Shown: piece by piece, positions 1 through 7,011 of the stretch
How the letters are laid out: every line of letters starts with the position of its first letter
Numbering within the stretch: position 1 is the stretch's first letter
DNA from: EX4484-217-1 sp964496035
Lineage (GTDB): Archaea; Thermoproteota; Thermoprotei_A; EX4484-217-1
Direction: 5' to 3'
DNA: 50,459 bases
Assembly (NCBI GenBank): GCA_964496035.1
Contig: CAZBXI010000005.1
Span: 1 to 50,459, forward strand
Program-made: the position numbers and the translations under genes
Notes under the pieces: model-generated
The model's database searches: none
The model's input: only the letters and a program-made list of their open reading frames with translations
Told to the model about the DNA's origin: nothing

Positions 1-670
1 GAGAGTAAACGTACAAGTATACTGTATTGGGGTATCTAGGGTCTTTTCTAATAATCACATCTTTATTGTATCTCATTTTGAAGAACTCCTTAATTTTGCT
101 TATTAGCTTTCTCTCTTTCCTATTTAACGTGAACTGTATCCCTGAATAGTATATTCCGTTAACTAACTTATCAGCATTGTATTTTCTACTTTTATCTTTT
201 GGTAACTTTAAGTAATTGCCTTCTGCAATAAATAGCCCTACTATGTAAGCTAGCTCCTTATCTACTTTTCCTAAACCGCTAATCTCCACTATGTTCTTAC
301 TTAGTATGTTAAGTGCGCTTTTAACTACAGGTATTAAATCACCTATTTTAGCGTTTCCAGCAAGTTTTATTCGGAATCCGTTTGGAGTGTAGACCACTAG
401 TGGGTGATTTATGGTAACTCTAAACTCTCTACCGTCCTTTGTCCTTATAGTAACTAATCTATTGTTCTTTATCTTAAATATTCTCTTTATTCTTACCCAC
501 TCAATTTTATAGTTTTGCACATTAAGTGCAGGAACGTAAACTTCTTCGACAACTTCGTACCAGTGTTCATCGAGTTTTCTTGTGCTACACTTTTCCATTA
601 ACTTACCTATGCTAATTAATTCTATTTTGTCTTTGAACTTTACTAATAATTGCTCTTCTGGATGAAGGCA
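1..670 (-). other. Intein with LAGLIDADG homing endonuclease, N-terminal 223 residues, inside nrdD
   Basis: Seen: the NrdD frame continues without a stop into non-reductase sequence starting with Cys (codon 670-668). Intein residues 1-25 (CLHPEEQLLV then ISIGKL) fit splicing block A. GREFRVTINHP with T86 and H89 fits block B. ELAYIVGLFIAEGNY at 139-153 fits the first LAGLIDADG (block C) motif. The C-terminal blocks F and G lie off the window. Inference: a protein-splicing element with a DOD-type endonuclase domain; splicing would join SM to the next reductase residue, expected to be the second Cys of SMCCRL. Known: inteins favour active-site motifs of nucleotide-metabolism enzymes. Confidence 0.88.
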
Positions 671-1555
671 CATACTGTAAAGTGCTTCAACATTCGTAGA
701 ATAGCCGTTGAGAAGATATGCTGAGCCTCTTTTAGCTAAAGCTTCAAATATTAAATCAGTTACTTCGCCCCAGCGTCTACCATTCCAATCAAAGTTCTTT
801 GTTATCATAATTGTCGGTATTGGGAACGTAAAGGGTTGCCCTTTAGCATCACCTTCTATTAAGAGTTCGAATAAAGCCTTATTTACCACCAGTATTTCGT
901 CTAAATATTCCTCTAAGGTATTTGGTAACTCCCTACCTCCAATAACTGCATGTTCTTTCAAATACTGCTTGCTAGTATCTAGGACCAAGGTTATGTTTGT
1001 GAAGGGTGATTGGAAACCTGCTCTAGCAGGATAGTTTAAGTTGAAGAGCATATGCTGTATTGCTTGCTTAACCTTAATGTAAGGTACTTTATCTTCTCTA
1101 ATAAATGGTGCTAAAAATACATCAAAACCTGAAGCTGCTTGAGCTCCAGTATATTCTTGAGAACCAAAGAAGAAGAAGTTCGTGAGATGAGCTATTGCCG
1201 TATCTACATGTTTAGCAGGTTTTGAAACAATTGTAGGTGTTATAAGGCCTTTCTTAAGGATCTTCTTAAAACTCCAACCAATACAGTAAGGTATGAATAG
1301 TGAGTCGGGAAGCTTATGTATGTGCAAATCTCCTCTAAAATGGTCTGAAACTGCTTCCTTAGGCAAGTATTTTGACAAAACCTCAGGTTTCTTAAGTAGT
1401 CTATCGAAGAGGAAGTTTCTGAAGTTGCTGTAACTTATGTTCATATTTGCGTTTTCACGTACTTCCCAACTAGCTCTCTCAATATACTCCTTCTCAGCTC
1501 TAATTATTTCTAGTCCTCTATCTTCCGGTAACATTTTCTCTTTCGGAACTATCAA
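1..1555 (-). CDS. nrdD: Anaerobic (class III) ribonucleoside-triphosphate reductase NrdD, 5' part, intein-interrupted, runs off left edge
   Basis: Makes deoxyribonucleotides by glycyl-radical chemistry in anaerobes. The minus frame from 1555 is open to the window edge. The first 295 residues match the archaeal NrdD core: stretches such as IPYCIGWSFKKILKKG, GSQEYTGAQAASGFD, AIQHMLFNLNYPARAGFQ and PFTFPIPTIMITKNFDW, then NVEALYSM directly before a cysteine, where the family has its conserved SMCCRL cysteines. There an intein begins (separate entry). I chose TTG at 1555 because GGTGAT lies 6 bases upstream; ATG at 1534 is the alternative. The C-terminal extein with the glycyl radical site, and any nrdG activase, would lie to the left of the window. 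Confidence 0.92.
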   Translation of the reverse strand, partial: MIVPKEKMLPEDRGLEIIRAEKEYIERASWEVRENANMNISYSNFRNFLFDRLLKKPEVLSKYLPKEAVSDHFRGDLHIHKLPDSLFIPYCIGWSFKKILKKGLITPTIVSKPAKHVDTAIAHLTNFFFFGSQEYTGAQAASGFDVFLAPFIREDKVPYIKVKQAIQHMLFNLNYPARAGFQSPFTNITLVLDTSKQYLKEHAVIGGRELPNTLEEYLDEILVVNKALFELLIEGDAKGQPFTFPIPTIMITKNFDWNGRRWGEVTDLIFEALAKRGSAYLLNGYSTNVEALYSMCLHPEEQLLVKFKDKIELISIGKLMEKCSTRKLDEHWYEVVEEVYVPALNVQNYKIEWVRIKRIFKIKNNRLVTIRTKDGREFRVTINHPLVVYTPNGFRIKLAGNAKIGDLIPVVKSALNILSKNIVEISGLGKVDKELAYIVGLFIAEGNYLKLPKDKSRKYNADKLVNGIYYSGIQFTLNRKERKLISKIKEFFKMRYNKDVIIRKDPRYPNTVYLYVYS

Positions 1556-1616
1556 CCTATAATCACCTATCTACCTCATGCTTGCATTTTGGATTCTACA
1601 TAGTGTATCAGGTGAA

Positions 1617-1749
1617 TTTAAAAGAGTACTACATCTACGATGCAATGTATGCACTAGTATGACCCGCCTCCGCATAGGCTAAGGTATGATGTACAGGGAT
1701 AGTGGGTTATGGGCAATTTTACCTATGCACAGTATGTGCCTTTTAAAAT
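1617..1749 (-). promoter_or_regulatory. Candidate nrdD promoters with GC-richer leader and repeated sites
   Basis: Reading towards nrdD there are two TATA-like boxes. TTTTAAA at 1617-1623 implies a start near 1594 and a leader of about 40 bases. ATTTTAAAA at 1741-1749 would give a leader of about 165 bases. The stretch 1660-1720 is richer in GC than its surroundings. A near-repeat TATGCAC(T)AGTATG occurs at 1648-1661 and again at 1724-1736, the second being part of the hairpin GCACA-GTA-TGTGC (1727-1739). No reading frame or tRNA is visible in 1556-1903. Role inferred only from position. Confidence 0.35.
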
Positions 1750-1769
1750 TTTGACACAAGTTTGCTATA

Positions 1770-1789
1770 GTATTACAAAGATGTAATAC
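1770..1789. promoter_or_regulatory. Perfect inverted repeat GTATTAC-N6-GTAATAC
   Basis: Seven-base arms 1770-1776 and 1783-1789 with spacer AAAGAT. It lies about 20 bases upstream of the minus-strand TATA-like box at 1741-1749, so it is placed as an operator for the nrdD promoter. The same TATTAC/GTAATA half-sites occur upstream of the SAM synthetase gene at 46220-46236. Confidence 0.35.
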
Positions 1790-1888
1790 CTCCATATACA
1801 TACAGAACTCTATATAGATGCGAGAACCGAATATAAGCAGAATCATATATACATGTGTTCATTTCATTATAATCTTAGAAGATAAATT

Positions 1889-1916
1889 TTCTAAGAAATG
1901 AATTCATTTCTTAGAA
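1889..1916 (-). terminator. 28-bp perfect palindrome over the aminotransferase stop codon
   Basis: TTCTAAGAAATGAA is followed at once by its exact reverse complement. The TGA stop of the aminotransferase (1904-1906 on the minus strand) lies within it. A further TTAGAA half-copy sits at 1875-1880. On the transcript it could fold into a hairpin of up to 12 pairs at the 3' end. Inferred role: terminator or 3'-end stabiliser. Confidence 0.5.
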
Positions 1917-3136
1917 TAAAAATTCAGAACCCTCTCTATAGCATTGCATATAGCCGTTACATCCTCGGAGGTCAGTAGAGGATCCGTATACAAGCTGAAA
2001 CATCTTCTAGCAACATCTTCAGCAACAGGTGTTCTTACATTTTTATAGTTTACATTTTTACCTCCATAATACGGGCATGACCATGGACAACCTCTTCCAT
2101 GTCCTTTAAGTTCCTTAATAAATGGATGCTCATATATTACCCGAGGGTATGTGATAGACACTGGGACACCTTCAGCTTTCAACGCTTGAATAAAAAACTC
2201 CCTATTTACAGTTATTTTTGTAAGATCTAAGAGCACCTCATAAAGACTCCAGGAACTTTTAACGTAACTTTTCTCTACAGGTAGTTTAAGCTCCTTTCTG
2301 TGAGCTAGTTTCTCAGTATATATCCTAGCATTTCTCCGCCGAATTTCATTAAACTTACCTAGTTTCTTAAGTTGGCTCAAAGCTAAAGCTGCTTGCATTT
2401 CCGTCATTCTGAAGTTGAAACCTAGTATTTTGGAATAATATCTGGCCTCTTCACCATGACTTCTAATAAGCCTAGCCTTCTCAGCTAATTCATCATCATT
2501 GGTTACCACAAGGCCTCCTTCACCAGATGTTATGTTTTTAGTTGCGTACAAGCTAAAAGCGGCAATATCACCTAAGGAACCAGTAGGCCTACCTTTATAG
2601 TACGCTCCTATTGCTTGGGCTGAATCCTCTATAATGTAGAGACCATGCTCATCAGCTATTTCTCTTAACTCATCCATTTCAGCAGGATGACCGAACAGGT
2701 GAACGGCTATTATTGCCTTAGTCTTATCCGTTATTACTTTTCTAACGCTTTCCGGATCTATGGTGTATGTATCATACCTTATATCTGCGAAAACGGGAAT
2801 AGCATTAGCGTAAATCACGCTTGTCACAGTTGAAGTAAATGTAAATGATGGAACGATAACTTCATCTCCTGGACCTATACCGCAAGCTTTTAACGCTATA
2901 AGTAATGCGATTGAACCATTAGCGACAGCAATAACATGTTTTAACCCAAACTTTCTCGCAAATTCCTTCTCAAAAGTTTTAGTAACATTACCTACAAGTG
3001 AGGATAAAAGCCTGGATTTTAAAACCTTAACAACAGCTTCAATATCATCATCTTCTATCTTGGGACCTACTAGAAGCTTCTTTGTTATAGCTGGTTTACC
3101 TCCTAAAATAGCTGGTTTCTCCAAATTAAACACCAT
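1904..3136 (-). CDS. DegT/DnrJ/EryC1/StrS-family PLP aminotransferase
   Basis: Sugar aminotransferase of the DegT family, 410 residues, usual for the family. PLP signature: GPGDEVIVPSFTFTST around 88-103, aspartate D161 in IIEDSAQAIGA (holds the pyridine nitrogen), and the Schiff-base lysine K190 in LYATKNITSGEGG. Known members make amino sugars for surface glycans or antibiotics; here the substrate is not determined. No nucleotide-sugar genes flank it; its neighbour upstream is a small membrane-protein pair on the same strand. ATG start at 3136. The 3' end carries a long palindrome. Confidence 0.9.
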   Translation of the reverse strand: MVFNLEKPAILGGKPAITKKLLVGPKIEDDDIEAVVKVLKSRLLSSLVGNVTKTFEKEFARKFGLKHVIAVANGSIALLIALKACGIGPGDEVIVPSFTFTSTVTSVIYANAIPVFADIRYDTYTIDPESVRKVITDKTKAIIAVHLFGHPAEMDELREIADEHGLYIIEDSAQAIGAYYKGRPTGSLGDIAAFSLYATKNITSGEGGLVVTNDDELAEKARLIRSHGEEARYYSKILGFNFRMTEMQAALALSQLKKLGKFNEIRRRNARIYTEKLAHRKELKLPVEKSYVKSSWSLYEVLLDLTKITVNREFFIQALKAEGVPVSITYPRVIYEHPFIKELKGHGRGCPWSCPYYGGKNVNYKNVRTPVAEDVARRCFSLYTDPLLTSEDVTAICNAIERVLNFYSKK

Positions 3137-3171
3137 ACGAACCTATAGTGAGTAAGCATTAATATTTAAGG

Positions 3172-3441
3172 TTAAACCTTCATAGTTCTTCTGAGAATTA
3201 TGGAGATAACTATGACAATTAACGCTAAAACCATGAGAAGTAACATAATGTACTCACTATGTGGGCCAAAAGCAAAACCTATTGGGATAAATCCGAGGAT
3301 AAAAAGCACACCACCGGAAACACTTGCTTTACCTTCAGATAAAGTGGTTTGCAGGGAGGTTAGCGTTAAAACTATTATTCCTAGCAGCATTAGTAGAAAA
3401 CCTATTAGGAAAAGCTTATGTAGGAAGAATACCTCTCTCAT
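3172..3441 (-). CDS. Small membrane protein, DUF131/TIGR00304-like
   Basis: 89 residues with hydrophobic segments at about 8-27, 41-60 and 64-83, ending in a short basic tail. The middle carries GGVLFILGFIPIGFAFGP, a diverged version of the GGVIVIGPIPIVFG motif in its upstream neighbour, so the two look like paralogues. Starts 4 bases after that neighbour's stop and must be co-transcribed. Function unknown; the family is a conserved archaeal membrane protein. AAGGTT-A-AACCTT (3168-3180) overlaps its stop codon. Confidence 0.75.
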   Translation of the reverse strand: MREVFFLHKLFLIGFLLMLLGIIVLTLTSLQTTLSEGKASVSGGVLFILGFIPIGFAFGPHSEYIMLLLMVLALIVIVISIILRRTMKV

Positions 3442-3445
3442 AATC

Positions 3446-3727
3446 TCACCTAATTACAATATAGGGTATTATAAAGAATATTACGGTTAGAAGGAAAAGT
3501 ACTATAGCCAGTATAAGCAGTATTCCAGTAATTTTCTTACTCGTACCGAAAACTATAGGTATAGGTCCAATAACTATAACTCCTCCGCCTTCAACACCTC
3601 CTTTGCCTGCTTCCTTCATAGATTTAAACACCATAAGCAAAACTGAAATAAGTATTACTAGGAACCCTATTATTACCATGGAGAAACCTAGGAGCATTAA
3701 TTCGTTATAGGAAATCTCCAATACCAT
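3446..3727 (-). CDS. Small membrane protein, DUF131/TIGR00304 family
   Basis: 93 residues. N-terminal membrane segment (about 10-33), a glycine-rich loop GKGGVEGGGVIVIGPIPIVFGTSKK typical of TIGR00304 proteins, then one long or two short membrane segments to the C terminus. First gene of a two-gene minus-strand unit with the 89-residue paralogue. ATG at 3727; the divergent gene begins at 3803, so promoters for both directions share about 75 bases. Function unknown. Confidence 0.78.
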   Translation of the reverse strand: MVLEISYNELMLLGFSMVIIGFLVILISVLLMVFKSMKEAGKGGVEGGGVIVIGPIPIVFGTSKKITGILLILAIVLFLLTVIFFIIPYIVIR

Positions 3728-3802
3728 AGTTTATCACGCTTAGCGTTAGCTTTATTTCAGTGGTCTCCTAGGTTACTATAGCGTTGGGGTGCACTTTTAA
3801 AG

Positions 3803-4981
3803 GTGTCACCTGTAAAAATACCTACACGCGTTGAGTATAAAGCTATTCCTGTGAGGGAAATATTAAGGAACATGAAGAACTTCTCAAGTCTTATGGTAGA
3901 TTTAGCGTATTATGCGTTAGTATACAATGATAAAAAGCTTGCTAATGAGGTTTTAAGAATCGAAGAATATGTTGATAGTTTATGGAATTTACTGGTTATG
4001 CAGGCATCGTTGTCCGTAAGAGATGCAGAAGATGCAGAAAATATGGTTGGTGTAATGAAACTAGCTTCGGCAACAAATAAAATATCTGATGCTGCAGGAG
4101 ACTTAGCAATAATGACCTTACTTAGCATGCCACTACACTCCTCGGTTAGAGCAGCTATTATTGGCGGTGAGGAAGCTGTCTCTAGGATTAAGATAAGGAA
4201 TGGAAGTAAGATAATAGGTTTAACTATAGGTGAGGTCTTTTCAAGGTTGAACATAGCCTTAGATGTTATAGCGTTACGTAGGGGATATTCGTGGATTTTT
4301 GAACCATCTGAGGATCAAGTATTAGAGGTAGGTAGTGTTCTCATAGTTAGAGGGCCTAAAGAAGCTATAGATGAGTTAAGAAATGCAGCCAAAGACTATG
4401 TTTCCATAGAGGAAACTGTTGAAGTAGAGGAGGTCGAGGACGAAGTAGCTAAAGATCTTATAAAGCTCAAGGACATAGGGGAGTTCATGCTTGACCTAGC
4501 ATACTTAGCAATTTTAACCAATAACAAGGATTTAGCATTAGAAGTTTTAGAACTCGAAGAATACGTAGATCAACTACACATAGACCTAGAGAGAAAGGTT
4601 GTGAGAAAGCTACGTAAAGATAACCCGGACGAAGTAGTAACAATACTCAGAACAATAATATGCTTAGAGAATATCGCAGATGCTGCAGCAGAAATTGCTG
4701 CAATAGTTACCTCGGAAGTTATGCCCCATCCAATACTTAAGAGGGTTATAGAGGAATCTGAAGAAAGAGTTATGATAGCTACAATACCTAAGAGACTTGA
4801 CGGTAAAACAATAGAGGAGCTCAATTTAGATGTACACGGTGCTGTTGTAGTTGCTTTGAAAAGAGACCATGAGTGGATACTTGATCCTAAAGACACTACA
4901 GTTCTTAAAGAAGGAAATAAACTTATCATTAGATGCTATAAGGAAAGCCTAGACCAGGTAAGAAAAACTCTTATGGCTTAG
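3803..4981 (+). CDS. Duplicated PhoU-like / TrkA-C (RCK-C) cytoplasmic regulator protein
   Basis: 392 residues made of two repeats. Each has a PhoU-like helical part (SLMVDLAYYALVYNDKKLA near 31 and EFMLDLAYLAILTNNKDLA near 227, each followed by EVL..EEYVD) and a TrkA-C ligand-binding part (about 130-200 and 325-390). No membrane segment. Known relatives regulate cation or anion transporters by binding a small ligand; no channel adjoins it here, so the partner is unknown. GTG at 3803 is nearly leaderless: an upstream CTATAG box at 3775-3780 places transcription start close to it. Confidence 0.8.
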   Translation: MSPVKIPTRVEYKAIPVREILRNMKNFSSLMVDLAYYALVYNDKKLANEVLRIEEYVDSLWNLLVMQASLSVRDAEDAENMVGVMKLASATNKISDAAGDLAIMTLLSMPLHSSVRAAIIGGEEAVSRIKIRNGSKIIGLTIGEVFSRLNIALDVIALRRGYSWIFEPSEDQVLEVGSVLIVRGPKEAIDELRNAAKDYVSIEETVEVEEVEDEVAKDLIKLKDIGEFMLDLAYLAILTNNKDLALEVLELEEYVDQLHIDLERKVVRKLRKDNPDEVVTILRTIICLENIADAAAEIAAIVTSEVMPHPILKRVIEESEERVMIATIPKRLDGKTIEELNLDVHGAVVVALKRDHEWILDPKDTTVLKEGNKLIIRCYKESLDQVRKTLMA

Positions 4982-4996
4982 TTTGGAGCATAAATT

Positions 4997-6010
4997 ATGA
5001 AGCTTCCTATAGGTAAGTTAGATCCTCGAATTCTAGAAGAAAAGGTTTTCAAGTACTTAGGCTTTAAGAGGGAAGAAGTAGTTTTAGGACCAATAATTGG
5101 CGGAGACGCAGCGGTACTAAGGGTCAACGGAAAATTCTTAGTGTTTAAGGTTGATCCGATAGTCGGAGCTTCGAAGAACATAGGCAGATTAGCTGTAAAC
5201 ATCGTTAGTAACGATGTCGCATGTTTAGGCGCGAAACCGATAGCTCTAATGCTTGTTCTTCTCATGCCTGAGAACGCTACTGCAGAAGACGTAGAGAAAA
5301 TAATGAGAGAAGCTCATGAGGAAGCTTTAAAGCTTGAAGCAGCGATTGTAGGCGGGCATTCAGAGGTAGCAGCAGGCCTACGTAATAGGCCACCAATAGT
5401 TATCGCATCTGCTCTCGGGGTACCTGTCTCTAATAACGTAATTTTACCTACTAATGTTAGAGCAGGAGATAAAATATTAATGACCAAAACAGTTGCCATA
5501 GAAGGTACAGCTATTTTAGCCTCAGAATTTCAGGAGGAACTAGAAAAAGAATATGGCACGGAGTTTGTTGGGAAAGCTAAAAAATTCATAGAAAATATAA
5601 GTGTTGTAAAAGAGGCCCTAGAGTTAGCTAAAAGAAACCTAACCAATGGTATGCATGATCCTACAGATGGAGGTTTACTTGAAGGCCTATATGAAATGAG
5701 CTTTGCAGCTAATAAAGGCTTTATTGTCTGGGAAAACAAAATACCTATTGCCGAAGAAACAAAGGTTCTAAGTAAACATTTCAATATAGATCCTCTAAAA
5801 CTAATAAGCTCTGGAGTACTATTAGCCGCAATACCTAGCGAAAAAACATATGAGGCTATCAGAGTTCTAAAGGAGAAAGGCATTAAAGCAACTGTAATAG
5901 GCGAGTTTACAAAAGACCCTAATGAAAGAATTATAATCAGAGAAAATGGATACGCAGAGAAAATAATTGAACCCGTTATTGACGAGTTATGGAAGCTTTT
6001 TAAACCTTAA
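4997..6010 (+). CDS. AIR synthase-related protein (PurM/HypE-like ATP-binding fold)
   Basis: 337 residues with PurM-superfamily features: GPIIGGDAAVLRV near 30, SNDVACLGAKPIALM near 70, GGHSEV near 117 and MHDPTDGGLLEGLYEMS near 218, which bind ATP and phosphate. HypE, the hydrogenase cyanide-ligand carrier, ends in a reactive Cys (PRIC). This protein ends LWKLFKP with no Cys, so it is not a canonical HypE, and no hyp genes lie nearby. Starts 15 bases after the PhoU/TrkA-C gene and is probably co-transcribed. Substrate unknown. Confidence 0.8.
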   Translation: MKLPIGKLDPRILEEKVFKYLGFKREEVVLGPIIGGDAAVLRVNGKFLVFKVDPIVGASKNIGRLAVNIVSNDVACLGAKPIALMLVLLMPENATAEDVEKIMREAHEEALKLEAAIVGGHSEVAAGLRNRPPIVIASALGVPVSNNVILPTNVRAGDKILMTKTVAIEGTAILASEFQEELEKEYGTEFVGKAKKFIENISVVKEALELAKRNLTNGMHDPTDGGLLEGLYEMSFAANKGFIVWENKIPIAEETKVLSKHFNIDPLKLISSGVLLAAIPSEKTYEAIRVLKEKGIKATVIGEFTKDPNERIIIRENGYAEKIIEPVIDELWKLFKP

Positions 6011-6020
6011 GGTTTAAAAA
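5997..6020 (+). terminator. 24-bp perfect palindrome over a stop codon
   Basis: TTTTTAAACCTT followed directly by AAGGTTTAAAAA. The TAA stop of the AIR-synthase-like gene (6008-6010) is at the centre. No spacer and no mismatch. Likely 3'-end signal; the next gene has its own TATA-like box (CTTTATAAG, about 6032-6040). Confidence 0.5.
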
Positions 6021-6073
6021 CCCTAGGGAAATACTTTATAAGGTAACATATATGAATACTACACAGTTACCGG

Positions 6074-6376
6074 GTGAAGATCCTAGTGAATGACGAAGAA
6101 TATGAAATACTAAGCAGATATTTAGGCGATCTTCTTGATGATGTCATCGAAAGATACAATTATGACGTCGACATAGATGAAGAATACGATGAACTACTTA
6201 ACTACATATACAGAGCTTTAATTAAAGCATGGTTTAAAGGGAGAAGACCGTCTATAAGTAGGTTAGAGGAAAAACTAAGAGAAGTTAGAAGAAGAGAGAA
6301 AAAGAAATTAATAATTCTCTTAAGCTTCTACGTGAGCAGGTATTTAAGAACGAAACGTGTTCTTACACTACGTTAA
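6074..6376 (+). CDS. Small charged protein of unknown function
   Basis: 100 residues, not recognised. N-terminal half very acidic (DDVIERYNYDVDIDEEYDELL), C-terminal half very basic (KLREVRRREKKK), then a short hydrophobic patch. A split charge pattern like this can suit nucleic-acid or ribosome contact, but that is a guess. GTG at 6074; TATA-like CTTTATAAG about 35 bases upstream gives an almost leaderless mRNA. Converges with the minus-strand pair ending at 6385. Confidence 0.6.
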   Translation: MKILVNDEEYEILSRYLGDLLDDVIERYNYDVDIDEEYDELLNYIYRALIKAWFKGRRPSISRLEEKLREVRRREKKKLIILLSFYVSRYLRTKRVLTLR

Positions 6377-6384
6377 CTTACAGT

Positions 6385-7011
6385 TTAGGTTTTCCTTCTA
6401 AGAATACGTAATAGTATTAAATCTGTTGACAATATTAATGCAGTTGCAACTAACCCCACAATTAGGATATAAGTAAGCGATTTCTCCATTAAGCCCTCCT
6501 CTTTAAGTACAATGTTTTTCAATTTTAATTCGCCGTAACTTGAGAGAACATAAACGTCATCTACTTTCTCATAGTGCAAATTTACCCCATAATAATCCAT
6601 TAAGTTGAAACTATTATCGTAAACATTAGAGACTACCCCATAGTGGTCAAGTATAGGTACTGTTTCATTAGCCTTAGGAGGTTTCGTAAACCAAAGCACT
6701 GTATATATTCCTGAGAATCCTAAATACTGCTTGTCATCAGCCTTTGTTAAGTAGAAAATTTTCCGTGTATCACGCTCAACAAAGTAAGTTGTGTGTTCTT
6801 TTGTCGAGGTTTTCTCGACAATAATATACTCTGAACCATTAATTTTCAGAGAACCTTTAATAGTGAATGAGATTTCAGTGTTATTACTGCCGTAGACAAG
6901 TTTGATAAATGGTAAAGGGGTTTCTGTAACCCTATAGCTTAGCAGGTAAGGTAGTAAAATAGCTGAGAGAAGAATTAGGGAGGGAATTAATATTTTAAAT
7001 GCTAATTTCAA
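6385..7011 (-). CDS. Membrane-anchored extracytoplasmic protein of unknown function
   Basis: 208 residues. N-terminal membrane segment (about 7-26), an extracellular-looking beta-rich middle with several NxT/S sequons (NNT, NGS, NET), and a second membrane segment (about 181-202) before a basic tail. Its start overlaps the end of the transglutaminase-like gene by 4 bases, so the two are translated together and probably act together. Not recognised by sequence. Confidence 0.65.
   Translation of the reverse strand: MKLAFKILIPSLILLSAILLPYLLSYRVTETPLPFIKLVYGSNNTEISFTIKGSLKINGSEYIIVEKTSTKEHTTYFVERDTRKIFYLTKADDKQYLGFSGIYTVLWFTKPPKANETVPILDHYGVVSNVYDNSFNLMDYYGVNLHYEKVDDVYVLSSYGELKLKNIVLKEEGLMEKSLTYILIVGLVATALILSTDLILLRILRRKT

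Noticed and set aside
708..1034. 108-residue open frame on the plus strand
   Set aside because: It lies antisense to the NrdD coding frame, which has clear homology; the plus-strand translation resembles nothing.
3200..3490. 96-residue plus-strand frame
   Set aside because: Antisense to two small membrane proteins whose hydrophobic pattern and operon spacing are convincing.
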